64,000 nt of DNA. It comes from Spartobacteria bacterium UBA695. Its GTDB lineage: Bacteria > Verrucomicrobiota > Verrucomicrobiia > Chthoniobacterales > Chthoniobacteraceae. Shown here piece after piece: positions 17,672-25,653 of the stretch; positions within the stretch are counted from its first letter, which is position 1; every line of letters starts with the position of its first letter. The position numbers were made by a program, and so were the translations under genes. The notes under the pieces are model-generated. The model saw only the letters and a list, made by a program, of their open reading frames with translations, had not been told where the DNA came from and did no database searches. The stretch is taken from assembly GCA_002298145.1 (NCBI GenBank), contig DBMP01000003.1:1-64000 (forward strand), written 5' to 3'.

Positions 17672-17737
17672 TCTCACGCAAAGCCGCAAAGGCGCAAAGA
17701 AGAGACGCACCTGCCTCCTTTGCGGCTTTGCGTGAGA
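17672..17737. repeat. Perfect 20-base inverted repeat (CGCAAAG-type palindrome)
   Basis: TCTCACGCAAAGCCGCAAAG (17672-17691) is exactly complementary to 17718-17737 around a 26-base loop that itself repeats GCGCAAAG. It lies between the stops of convergent rsmI and a DUF2062 gene, so it can act as a bidirectional terminator. The CGCAAAG-rich sequence resembles a dispersed extragenic palindrome known in many unrelated bacterial genomes (from memory). Confidence 0.8.
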
Positions 17738-17779
17738 CTTAATGCCTTTTGTCTGTGTAAATCGTATAAAAGCGGACGG

Positions 17780-18304
17780 TTACTTTTCCTCGATATCAAT
17801 CCCCAGCGCCGCCGCGTCGCCCTCCAGCCGCCGGGCCTGGGCGCGGGTGACAATCCCGAGGAGCACCCAAAACGAGATCGCCGCGATCGGCAGGCCCACC
17901 AGGAGCGAACCGAGGAAAGTCGGCCAGATCAGCTCCACGAAAACATCCCAGTGAAGCCACTGGTGGATGTGAAGGTGGTCGATTTTAAAGTGCTCGGGCC
18001 AGTGGTGAGGATGCGATAGGAGCCACACCCCCACGCCGTACTCGAACCGGAGCACGACCGGCATGAACGGGATGATGACGTCGTGGAGCGCCACCCCGAT
18101 AGCCGCCGCGACCTTGCTGCACCGGAAGCCCCACGCCGCGCCGATGCCCAGCAGCGTTTTCAGCCCGATAAAGGGGGTGAACCCGAAGAAAATCCCGATC
18201 GCCGCCCCGCCCGCAATGGCATGAGGGGTATCGTGCAGCCTCATAAGCCGGTGGGCTTCCTGCCGCAACCACGCCTTGAGGCGTTTCAAAGAAAACATGG
18301 CCAT
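17780..18304 (-). CDS. DUF2062 membrane protein
   Basis: A 174-residue protein with three to four hydrophobic segments. The N-terminal helix RLKAWLRQEAHRL, the segment TPHAIAGGAAIGIFFGFTPFIGLKT and the later LGSLLVGLPIAAISFWVL are typical of DUF2062, a small inner-membrane family of unknown function often found near glycosyltransferases. The start may be ATG 18304 or ATG 18298 (MFSLKRLK). It is divergent from the OmpA-family gene. Confidence 0.85.
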   Translation of the reverse strand: MAMFSLKRLKAWLRQEAHRLMRLHDTPHAIAGGAAIGIFFGFTPFIGLKTLLGIGAAWGFRCSKVAAAIGVALHDVIIPFMPVVLRFEYGVGVWLLSHPHHWPEHFKIDHLHIHQWLHWDVFVELIWPTFLGSLLVGLPIAAISFWVLLGIVTRAQARRLEGDAAALGIDIEEK

Positions 18305-18388
18305 ACCTTACCTCATTCACGCCCCGAGAACAGGGTGTTTCTATTGAGCCGGGGGCGAATTGGTGTATCATTTCCCCCAACACCGCCC

Positions 18389-19354
18389 ATGGAACCCACG
18401 TCAAACCGCAATGCCAGCGAGGAAATCCGCTCCGTCCGTAAATGGTTTCTGCTGGCCCTCGTCCTGTCGCTCGGGGTTCACTGGCTGCTCTACGAGTATT
18501 TTTCCGGAAAACGGCTGGAGCATTTCGCCTTCAGCGCCCCGGGGACCCAGCGCCTGGTGCAGCGCCCGTTCACCGTCAAGAAGGTGACGATTAATGAAGA
18601 ACTGCTCAAGCCCGCGGAAACCCCCAGGCCGAAGCAGCCCACACCGCCGCCAAAGATCATCCCCGCTGAGGATAAGCCGCAGGTGGAGAACCTCCCCACG
18701 GACGTCCGCTTCACGCCGCAAACGCCCGCGGGCACCGAAGCCGCCAAGGCCATCACCTCGGACAAGCCGCGCGTGGAAACCGGGAAAATCCCCAGCCCCG
18801 CCAGCAGCGATCAGCTCAACCGCGAGCTCGACTCCATCACCGACCAGCTCGCCTCCAAGAACGCGCCGAAGATCGCCGCGGGCAAGGGCGGCGGCGTCCC
18901 GGACTCCACCGAGAACGGCCGGGATGACCCCGCCTCGGAGGGTTACAGCAATATCGACAAGCTGCTCTCGCAATCCGGCCCCCTCAAAGGCAGCGTGGCC
19001 CCGGTGAACATGCCCGGCGGCGCGCTTTTCGAATACGACAGCGCGGTACTGCGCGACGATGCCATCGGGACGCTCCGCAAGCTCGGCACGCTCATCCAGC
19101 GCAACCCGCGCTCGACCTTTGGCATCGAGGGCTATACCGACTCCTTCGGCTCGCCGGACTACAACCAGGAACTCAGCCGTAAACGGGCCGAGGCGGTGAA
19201 GGATTGGCTCGTAACGAACATGAAGCTCGATCCGGCCAAGATCCAAACCAAGGGCTTCGGCAGCTCGCACTACATCGACCCGCCCACGGGAACCCGCGAA
19301 CAGCAGGCCCGCAACCGGCGCGTGGAGATCGTCATCCGCACGCCGAAGGAATAG
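18389..19354 (+). CDS. OmpA-family peptidoglycan-binding protein with N-terminal membrane anchor
   Basis: 321 residues. A single transmembrane segment near residues 17-35 (WFLLALVLSLGVHWLL) is followed by a Pro/Lys-rich periplasmic linker (PRPKQPTPPPK) and a low-complexity stretch. The OmpA-like domain begins near residue 210 (FEYDSAVL), with GYTDSFGSPDYNQ and NRRVEIVI giving the Asp and Arg that bind diaminopimelate. The anchor-linker layout resembles TonB or MotB-like tethers rather than an outer-membrane lipoprotein. It probably links the inner membrane to peptidoglycan. ATG 18389 is chosen because it places the anchor at the N-terminus. Confidence 0.85.
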   Translation: MEPTSNRNASEEIRSVRKWFLLALVLSLGVHWLLYEYFSGKRLEHFAFSAPGTQRLVQRPFTVKKVTINEELLKPAETPRPKQPTPPPKIIPAEDKPQVENLPTDVRFTPQTPAGTEAAKAITSDKPRVETGKIPSPASSDQLNRELDSITDQLASKNAPKIAAGKGGGVPDSTENGRDDPASEGYSNIDKLLSQSGPLKGSVAPVNMPGGALFEYDSAVLRDDAIGTLRKLGTLIQRNPRSTFGIEGYTDSFGSPDYNQELSRKRAEAVKDWLVTNMKLDPAKIQTKGFGSSHYIDPPTGTREQQARNRRVEIVIRTPKE

Positions 19355-19419
19355 CCTTTCAGGCGTTTTCTAGAAACAGCCGGGGTAGGACTGAGGCTGG
19401 CCGACCGGGCATCCGCCTC

Positions 19420-19725
19420 TCACCGGCGAATCACCACGGAGATCGCCTCCTGAATCGTCAACTTGATATCCCCCGGAGGCTGGTCGGTCTGCTGCTTGCC
19501 CGCGGCCCTGATGCGCTCGAAGAGCTTTGCTTTGGTCTTCGGATCGGGCGCACACGGCTGGAGGCTCAGCGCGAATACCGCGTTGAGGCTGCGGCATTCC
19601 TTGAGAAATGCCTCCGCTTTCTCGCCGTAAAGACGGCGCCCGGCCTCAAATAGCTCCACCTCGTCAGGGTCAAGGGCACCCACGACGGATAGACGGGCCA
19701 GGTGTTGAAACGCTTCGAAAGTCAT
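19420..19725 (-). CDS. Anti-sigma-factor-like small protein (RskA N-terminal type), uncertain
   Basis: About 101 residues from ATG 19725. The segment HLARLSVVGALDPDEVELFE resembles the helical N-terminal region of RskA-type anti-sigma factors, and PDPKTKAKLFERIRA resembles the segment that normally precedes their transmembrane helix. The transmembrane helix and extracytoplasmic domain are absent, so it is either a soluble variant or unrelated. ATG 19746 and an upstream start at 19791 are possible. No sigma-factor gene is adjacent. Confidence 0.5.
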   Translation of the reverse strand: MTFEAFQHLARLSVVGALDPDEVELFEAGRRLYGEKAEAFLKECRSLNAVFALSLQPCAPDPKTKAKLFERIRAAGKQQTDQPPGDIKLTIQEAISVVIRR

Positions 19726-19891
19726 CTGGAATAAAATTTGGATCATTACGGTAAGGGCGCTCCGGTTCTCCCCTACCAATATTTCGTGCAACGTCCCCCA
19801 AATGCGCGGAAAAAGTTGCTATTTTCCTAAAGAATTCCCGTAAGCAGCTTTCGCATTGACCATTACGCCAAGCGAGCTACCGTTCGGCGGC

Positions 19892-21106
19892 ATGAGTCTC
19901 TTAAATAAGAAATTCCCGCGCCTCCTGCCCGACCCCATCAAAAAGAACGTTCGCGTCGCCGATTTGATCGACAACGCCTTCAAAGCTTACAACGGGGGCC
20001 GCCTCGCCGAAGGGTGCCGCCTGTTTGTGGAAAAAATGCTCGCCGACAACGGCACCATCGGCATGTCGCTCACCGGCGCCCTGACTCCCGCCGGGTTGGG
20101 GAAATCAGCCATCGTCCCGCTGATCAAAGCCGGGTTCATCGACTGGATCATCTCCACGGGGGCGAATCTCTACCACGATCTCCACTACGGCCTGGGCATG
20201 CATCTTTTCGCCGGGTCCCCCTTCCTCGATGACGTGCAACTGCGTGGCGAGGGCATCATCCGCATTTACGATATTCTCTTCGATTACGACGTGCTCCTCG
20301 ATACGGACGCCTTCGTCCGCAAGGTGATCCAGGGGCCGGAATTCCAGCGCACGATGGGCACCGATGAGTTCCACAACCTGCTGGGCCGCTACGTTTACGA
20401 GCGCGAGAAGGCCCTCGGCATCAAGGAAACCAGCCTGCTGAGCGCCGCCTACCAGTATGGCGTGCCGGTGTTCACCAGCTCCCCCGGGGATTCGTCCATC
20501 GGCATGAACGTCGCCGCCATGTCGCTGCGCGATTCCAAGCTGCAATTTGACTGCAACCGCGACGTCAACCAGACCGCCGCCATCGTTTACGACGCCAAAT
20601 CAAGCGGGCATACCAGCAGCGTCTTTCTGCTCGGCGGCGGCTCGCCCAAGAACTTCATGCTCCAGACAGAGCCGCAGATTCAGGAAGTCATGGGCATTGA
20701 GGAACGCGGTCACGATTACTTTTTCCAGTGCACCGACGCCCGCCCCGACACCGGCGGTCTCTCCGGCGCCACGCCCTCGGAGGCGGTCAGCTGGGGCAAG
20801 GTGGACCCGGAATCGCTCCCCGATTGCGTGGTCTGTTACACGGATTCCACCATCGCGCTGCCTCTGATCACGGCCTACGCCCTCACCAAGGCCCCTCTGC
20901 GCACGCCCAAGCGCCTCTTCGACAAGCGCGACGAGCAGTACGAGACCATCCGCGCCATGTACTTCAAGAGCGGCAAGGTCGGCAAGATCCAGCACCGCAC
21001 CAACCTGGACAAAACCGCCAAAAAGAAGCCCGCCAAGGCCGCCAAGAAGCCCACTAAGGCATCCAAGAAACCGGCCAAGGCATCCAAGCCCGCCAGGAAG
21101 AAATAG
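19892..21106 (+). CDS. Deoxyhypusine-synthase-family protein with Lys-rich C-terminal tail
   Basis: About 404 residues. The fold segments TGALTPAGLGKSAIVPLIKAG and TGANLYHDLHYGLGMH, SSPGDSSIGMN and the catalytic motif EAVSWGK match deoxyhypusine synthase, including the active-site lysine. Bacteria lack eIF5A; bacterial homologues are reported to act in polyamine synthesis, for example homospermidine formation, so the substrate here is probably a polyamine (inference). The last 35 residues form a repeated KKPAKASK-type basic tail, unusual for the family. ATG 19892 (MSLLNKKFP) is preferred over TTG 19856. A terminator follows. Confidence 0.85.
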   Translation: MSLLNKKFPRLLPDPIKKNVRVADLIDNAFKAYNGGRLAEGCRLFVEKMLADNGTIGMSLTGALTPAGLGKSAIVPLIKAGFIDWIISTGANLYHDLHYGLGMHLFAGSPFLDDVQLRGEGIIRIYDILFDYDVLLDTDAFVRKVIQGPEFQRTMGTDEFHNLLGRYVYEREKALGIKETSLLSAAYQYGVPVFTSSPGDSSIGMNVAAMSLRDSKLQFDCNRDVNQTAAIVYDAKSSGHTSSVFLLGGGSPKNFMLQTEPQIQEVMGIEERGHDYFFQCTDARPDTGGLSGATPSEAVSWGKVDPESLPDCVVCYTDSTIALPLITAYALTKAPLRTPKRLFDKRDEQYETIRAMYFKSGKVGKIQHRTNLDKTAKKKPAKAAKKPTKASKKPAKASKPARKK

Positions 21107-21138
21107 TCCGCTTCCTTTAAAAAAAAAGACCCCATCGA

Positions 21139-21172
21139 GAAGGCTGGAGCGACCCTCCGGCCTTCTTTTTTT
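21139..21172 (+). terminator. Rho-independent terminator after the deoxyhypusine-synthase homologue
   Basis: GAAGGCTGGAG (21139-21149) pairs with CTCCGGCCTTC (21155-21165) with one G-U pair, followed by seven T residues. An A-run on the other side (about 21117-21128) could let it work in both directions. Confidence 0.85.
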
Positions 21173-21222
21173 GCCCAAAAGCCCCTGAAACGCAGTTCCG
21201 CCCCGCGCAGGAGCAAGACACA

Positions 21223-21256
21223 CAAAAAAAACGCCCTGGCTTTCACCAGAGCGTTT
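21223..21256 (-). terminator. Rho-independent terminator of rplU-rpmA
   Basis: Read on the minus strand, AAACGCTCTGG and CCAGGGCGTTT pair around GTGAAAG, one mismatch, followed by eight T residues (the A-run at 21224-21231 on the + strand). It lies 38 bases beyond the rpmA stop. Confidence 0.85.
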
Positions 21257-21293
21257 AAAGTTTTGTCTACCGATTGAAAAATCGGCCTGTTAT

Positions 21294-21548
21294 TTAAGCG
21301 GCGACGACGGGATCGACGTTCACGCGACGGCCTTCGCGGTCGAAGCGGACGGTTCCCTCGATCAGCGCAAAGATCGTGTAATCGCGGCCAATGCCCACCC
21401 CGCGACCCGGAACGAACTTCGTCCCGCGCTGACGGATGATGATGTTGCCCGCAACCACAGTCTGGCTGCCGAATTTTTTCACGCCGAGGCGCTTGCTAAC
21501 GCTGTCGCGCCCGTTCTTTACACTGCCCTGACCTTTTTTATGAGCCAT
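21294..21548 (-). CDS. rpmA: 50S ribosomal protein L27
   Basis: 84 residues. The N-terminal MAHKKGQGSVKNGRDS and the core RLGVKKFGSQTVVAGNIIIRQRGTKFVPG are those of L27, which sits near the peptidyl-transferase centre. It follows rplU by 14 bases in the universal rplU-rpmA order and ends before a clear terminator. Confidence 0.97.
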   Translation of the reverse strand: MAHKKGQGSVKNGRDSVSKRLGVKKFGSQTVVAGNIIIRQRGTKFVPGRGVGIGRDYTIFALIEGTVRFDREGRRVNVDPVVAA

Positions 21549-21562
21549 ATAAAACTAAATTT

Positions 21563-21877
21563 TTAAGCGTTGATGGCGGTGATTTTAACCTTCGTCAGTT
21601 TTTGGCGATGGCCAACCGTGCGGTGGTAACCCTTGCGGCGGCGATACTTGAAGGCGATCACCTTGTCAGCCTTAATTTGAGCGACCACTTCCGCGGCGAC
21701 CGTGGCCCCCTTAAGGGCAGCCGCGTCGGATTTGATCTCCGCGCCATTGGCGTAGAAAAGAACATCCGCGAAGCTGGTCTCGGTGCCCGGTTGGGCCTCG
21801 AGTTTCTCAACTTCAATCACATCGCCCGTGGCGACCTTGTACTGTTTGCCGCCGGTTTTGATAATTGCGTAAGCCAT
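21563..21877 (-). CDS. rplU: 50S ribosomal protein L21
   Basis: 104 residues beginning MAYAIIKTGGKQYKV, with the conserved C-terminal KYRRRKGYHRTVGHRQ that defines L21. ATG 21877 is the family start; an in-frame upstream extension to 21931 is not L21-like. The 72-base leader separates it from the phage capsid cassette, which is read in the same direction, so the rplU promoter must lie in that leader or in the last phage gene. Confidence 0.97.
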   Translation of the reverse strand: MAYAIIKTGGKQYKVATGDVIEVEKLEAQPGTETSFADVLFYANGAEIKSDAAALKGATVAAEVVAQIKADKVIAFKYRRRKGYHRTVGHRQKLTKVKITAINA

Positions 21878-21949
21878 ATTCGTCTCGAAAAGAAAGGCGG
21901 CAAAAGTGCCACGATGCGAGCCCCTTGACAAGGGCTTTCTTGCAAAAGT

Positions 21950-22186
21950 TCACATCCCCCTGGAGAGGGCCCGCCAGGCATCGCCCTCCAGGCTGCATTT
22001 AATCGGCTCATAATCAACCACTTGCCCCCTCCTGTCGAGCACCCTATCCACGATCACCGCCTCGGGCTCGTCGGGCTCCTTCAGCCGCCCAAATTCGTCC
22101 CGCCCCCCCCGCCGGAGCCGCACGTAGAGCGCCTCCACCTCCAGCGGCTCCCCGGTGAGGGGGTGGGCTGTCGTAAACCAGAACAT
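21950..22186 (-). CDS. Small phage-cassette protein, 78 residues
   Basis: Starts at ATG 22186, one base after the stop of the upstream gene, so it is translationally linked. The protein begins MFWFTTAHPLTGEPLEVEAL and has a basic/acidic middle (RLRRGGRDEFGRLKEPDEPE). There is no recognised domain. The position at the 3' end of the capsid cassette suggests a minor structural or head-tail joining protein (inference). Confidence 0.6.
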   Translation of the reverse strand: MFWFTTAHPLTGEPLEVEALYVRLRRGGRDEFGRLKEPDEPEAVIVDRVLDRRGQVVDYEPIKCSLEGDAWRALSRGM

Positions 22187-22187
22187 G

Positions 22188-23180
22188 TCACGCCAGCCGG
22201 ATCTTCCAGAGCTCCGTGCGCCAGATATTCCCCTTCCAGCGCTCGCAGGACCCGTAAAGCGTGACGTAGCCCCCAATCAGCGCCTCGTAATCCGAGCGCG
22301 TCGGGGTGCTCTTCGGAACCGTGAGGCTCAAAATATTGCTGTCGTAGGCGTAGACGACCGTCTCGCCATTGGTCAGCACGTCAGAGCAGTCAAAAGTGCC
22401 CGGGTAGTTCCACTGCACCATGTTAATTAGGTAGAGATCCGGTTCCACAGGGCTCTCGGAAAAGCTGACCTCCACCCGCGCCGCCACCGTACGCGAAAAA
22501 GCCACCCGCTTGGAAATGCCCATGTCCGTATCGTACCCGTAGAAAAGCCCGGGAAAGCGCACCGACTTCTCCCGGTATTCGACGTACGAGGCAGGCAGCG
22601 CGTCAAGGCTCGTCACGATTTGGATGCTGCGCCACTTATTGACCGCCGAAAGCTTGCGCTCCAGCGTCAGCGGCGAGGCGTCCGGCAAGGCCGAGCCCGC
22701 CGCCACCATGGTGTGCGTCGTCGTCAGCGGCGTACCGGTCTGCGATTCCACGGAACGCTCGGTCAACACCGGCCATTCCTCCACCGAAGTCGTCTTTTTC
22801 CTGGATACCTGGGCGTCCTTGGGCTCCACAACGCTTTCCAGCACGTTGAGGCCCGTATCCGCCGCCGTGCCCACGGGCACCTCCTGGCTGGAAGTCGACG
22901 TCACCGCCCCCCAGTTCGTCGAGCGCAGCGCCTCACCAACGAGCGCCGTCCCCGGCAGCCGCCGGTAAACCCGCCGCATGGTAATCGCCCCGCTGCGCCC
23001 CGGCACCGGCTCCTGGGAAACCAAGCGGTGTTCCGGCGACTTCGGATGGGGCGAGCCATACTGCGCCTCCGCCTCGAACGTCCCGGCAACCGAAAGCCCG
23101 GCGCGAACCGGCACCTCCACCACCAACTCCACGTCGCTCGGGTCCTGGGTGGGAAACCGAAATGGAACAGATTGAGACAT
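22188..23180 (-). CDS. Phage-cassette structural protein, 330 residues
   Basis: A 330-residue protein without signal peptide or membrane segment, rich in Thr, Ser and Val with many short beta-like stretches. The C-terminal segment LINMVQWNYPGTFDCSDVL is followed by LYGSCERWKGNIWRTELWKI. The composition fits a virion structural protein. I do not recognise the family. It lies 17 bases downstream of the 23198-23662 gene and is followed immediately by the 78-residue gene. Confidence 0.65.
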   Translation of the reverse strand: MSQSVPFRFPTQDPSDVELVVEVPVRAGLSVAGTFEAEAQYGSPHPKSPEHRLVSQEPVPGRSGAITMRRVYRRLPGTALVGEALRSTNWGAVTSTSSQEVPVGTAADTGLNVLESVVEPKDAQVSRKKTTSVEEWPVLTERSVESQTGTPLTTTHTMVAAGSALPDASPLTLERKLSAVNKWRSIQIVTSLDALPASYVEYREKSVRFPGLFYGYDTDMGISKRVAFSRTVAARVEVSFSESPVEPDLYLINMVQWNYPGTFDCSDVLTNGETVVYAYDSNILSLTVPKSTPTRSDYEALIGGYVTLYGSCERWKGNIWRTELWKIRLA

Positions 23181-23197
23181 AGAATAAAGAGAGAGAG

Positions 23198-23662
23198 TTA
23201 ACGAAAATTCGTGTGGACCGGGACAGGCCCGGAGGAGCCGTCAAGGCCCGCCAGAATACGCAGCGCCAACACCGCCTGGCGTTTGATTTCAGGCTTGCCC
23301 GCCGCCGGTTTGAAATCGGGATGCGCGGAAAGCCGCCGCAGCGCCAGCGGCAGCAGCACCGATTCCTCCCACCCCTGGGGTAGCAGCAGCGTCACCCCGG
23401 GGTTCCCCGAAGCGACCAACCCCACATCCGCCACCGTCACCACCGGGCATTGGTCCGGGTAAAGCGCCCGCAACCCGCGCGGAGCCAGCACCCACATCTC
23501 CTGCAACGCCCCGTTAATGCACGCCACAATATCGTCGAGATCCCCCGGCCGCGCCGGCGAGCGCGAGAGCGGGCTGGTATTGGAAACATCTCCCGCATCG
23601 AACGCCGTCACGCCGAGATGCTTTGCGAGCCGAAGGCCCAGTTCATGAAGAGTCAGCGCCAT
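23198..23662 (-). CDS. Phage head-completion-like protein, 154 residues
   Basis: 154 residues beginning MALTLHELGLRLAKHLGV. A helical segment LDDIVACINGALQEMWVLAP resembles the adaptor or head-completion proteins that bind portal or connector rings in tailed phages. Its position two genes after the capsid gene supports this. The identity is inferred from context and general shape only. Confidence 0.6.
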   Translation of the reverse strand: MALTLHELGLRLAKHLGVTAFDAGDVSNTSPLSRSPARPGDLDDIVACINGALQEMWVLAPRGLRALYPDQCPVVTVADVGLVASGNPGVTLLLPQGWEESVLLPLALRRLSAHPDFKPAAGKPEIKRQAVLALRILAGLDGSSGPVPVHTNFR

Positions 23663-23667
23663 AAAAA

Positions 23668-23991
23668 TTAGACCTCCTTGCCACGGCCACGGCGTTTCGC
23701 GCCCGGGGCGATTTCCAGTTCCTGCGGTTTTTGCGCCTCCGTCAGCGAATCCGCAAAAACGTGCGGCTCCAGCTGATCCTCCGGCAGCAGATTTCCCAAC
23801 AGCGGCCAGACATTAGCCGCCTTGTGAACATCCACCCGCTCGGCCAGGTAATCGCCAAGCTGGCGGTACGCGCGAACGTGCGATTGCGTCGGCGGGTTAT
23901 AGCGGAACACATAAGACCTGCCGCTCCAGCCCGCCTGAACGAGATACTTGTGAAAAGAGCTTTCGCCCAAAATTTCGAGACAAAAATACAT
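23668..23991 (-). CDS. Phage-cassette small protein, 107 residues
   Basis: Starts at ATG 23991 (MYFCLEILGESSFHKYLVQ). The middle has GRSYVFRYNPPTQSHVRAYRQLGDYL and the end is basic (AKRRGRGKEV). An upstream in-frame start at 24117 would overlap the end of the capsid intergenic region and adds a Gly/Arg-rich tail, so it is not used. No recognised family. It is five bases upstream of the next gene. Confidence 0.55.
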   Translation of the reverse strand: MYFCLEILGESSFHKYLVQAGWSGRSYVFRYNPPTQSHVRAYRQLGDYLAERVDVHKAANVWPLLGNLLPEDQLEPHVFADSLTEAQKPQELEIAPGAKRRGRGKEV

Positions 23992-24128
23992 ATTGAGTAA
24001 TCCAGAAAAACAAACCCGAAGATTGGCGGGGCGGGGAAAATCCGTTCCCCGCCCCGCCGCCTCAACCTCACCCATCCTAGAACCCCCGCGCGCCAATCCC
24101 TGCGCACGGGAACGCAAAGCCCTACCGC

Positions 24129-25589
24129 CTAGAGCGTCGGCGCATTGGCGACCGACACGGCGTGCTCCACAAGCACATAGCCGCGCGGCTGATTGCTGCC
24201 GGAAATGCCGGAATCGCGGCGAACCTGCTGGCCATAGATCGACTGGTAAGCCCAGCCCATCCGGTGGCCGTAATCCGAAGTATTCTGCACCAACTCATGG
24301 CGCAGCGAACCATAGGCGCGAAGCCCGGCACCAGCGCCCATCAGAACGCTGTAGCCCACCGGAACGCCGTTCTTGTTGGCCTGGAGGACCACGGACCCAG
24401 TCGGATGCACGGTCGTATTCTTCGAAGCGTCCCAAGTCACGCCGCCCAGAGTGGTCACGGCAGAACCGGAAGCCGCAGAAGCGAGTCGGTTCGTGATGGC
24501 AATCTTGTTGCCGTCATTGGCTGAGCCGGTGTAGCTGTAGAAGCCCCACTTGCCCTTGTCGGCGCCGCTCACATTGATAACGACTACGTAATACGTATTC
24601 GTATCCGTGCTCGTCGCGCTGTCGCTCTCCAGGTAGCGGTAGGGAGCGCCGCTGAAGCACTCGAAGTACTTGTTCGCCGTGCCCGAGGACGCGCGACCGC
24701 CGCCGGTAAGAGCAATGGCGGAGGTTCCAGCCGAGACCGCATCACCCAGGAGCGCCTTGGGCAGAAGCGGGCTGCCAATCGGCCCGGGAGTATCGGCATC
24801 GACCACCTTGTGATGCAGGATCGTCGTGCCATTCCAGCGGGTATAGCCGCCGCTAAAGAGCACGTTTTCATCCCCACGCACCCCGGCATTCTGCTGGGCC
24901 TGGAGCCAGCTCGAGCTATTGGCCAGCGGAGCCAGCGAATCCTCGGTTGCGAGGAAGAGATATTCGAACACCTTGGAATAACCCGTTGCCATGATGTTCA
25001 CCGGCCGAGCGCCCAGCGAAGAGGCAATGGCGTTGGCCTGGCCGATGATGCCCGTCGAGAGCGCATCGCTGGCCGTCAAGTCATCGCGGGTCGCGCGATT
25101 GTTCGGGCGGATCGTATTGAGCCCCACCGCCGAAGCGATGAACTTCATCAACATATCGCGCTGACGCTTGCGGCCCAGCCAGGTAGCCACCAGCGGAGCG
25201 GCGGCGGCCTCGATGCTGCGGCCCGCGGAGAGGAACTCAATATCCTTCTTGGTCAGACCCACCGCGTGGCGGATAAAGTCGACCTGGCAGGAATAGCTTC
25301 CAATGGTAAGGGCCTCTTCGTTGCCTTCGAGGACCTCATCGCCGTGAACCCCATCGCCCCCGAGGGAAGCGATCGTATTGAAGAACACTTTATCCCCGCC
25401 GCCCTTGCTCAGATCGGTCTTGATCCAGACCGGGCGATCCGAGTTCTCGTCACCTTCGAGCAGAGAAAAGAAGTCCTCCTCCTCCACCGCGAGATCGATG
25501 AACCGGGAAAAAAGCTGACCGACATTGCTTGAGGCCACCGCCCGATAGCTTTCCAGTCCGGTCGCCGTAATTTGATTTCGTGTTGCCAT
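24129..25589 (-). CDS. Phage major capsid protein, N4-gp56 / DUF4043 type
   Basis: 486 residues. The N-terminal region FFSLLEGDENSDRPVWIKTDLSKGGGDK, the GDEVLEGNEEAL segment and SYSCQVDFIRHAV match the N4-gp56-like (DUF4043) major capsid proteins of tailed phages, which build the icosahedral head. A Ser/Thr/Gly-rich insertion near residues 300-400 looks like a surface domain. It follows the scaffold-like gene by 64 bases, the usual scaffold-capsid order. The frame is intact. Confidence 0.82.
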   Translation of the reverse strand: MATRNQITATGLESYRAVASSNVGQLFSRFIDLAVEEEDFFSLLEGDENSDRPVWIKTDLSKGGGDKVFFNTIASLGGDGVHGDEVLEGNEEALTIGSYSCQVDFIRHAVGLTKKDIEFLSAGRSIEAAAAPLVATWLGRKRQRDMLMKFIASAVGLNTIRPNNRATRDDLTASDALSTGIIGQANAIASSLGARPVNIMATGYSKVFEYLFLATEDSLAPLANSSSWLQAQQNAGVRGDENVLFSGGYTRWNGTTILHHKVVDADTPGPIGSPLLPKALLGDAVSAGTSAIALTGGGRASSGTANKYFECFSGAPYRYLESDSATSTDTNTYYVVVINVSGADKGKWGFYSYTGSANDGNKIAITNRLASAASGSAVTTLGGVTWDASKNTTVHPTGSVVLQANKNGVPVGYSVLMGAGAGLRAYGSLRHELVQNTSDYGHRMGWAYQSIYGQQVRRDSGISGSNQPRGYVLVEHAVSVANAPTL

Positions 25590-25653
25590 GCTTGTGTTGT
25601 TTGGTTGTTTTGGACCCGTCGGCGGCTGCCTTCGGGCGTGAATTGAAAAAAAT

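Noticed and set aside
21919..21936. A TTGACA -35-like hexamer and small hairpin upstream of rplU
   Set aside because: The hexamer is on the + strand with no matching -10 and no + strand gene downstream; the hairpin stem is short and has no T-run.
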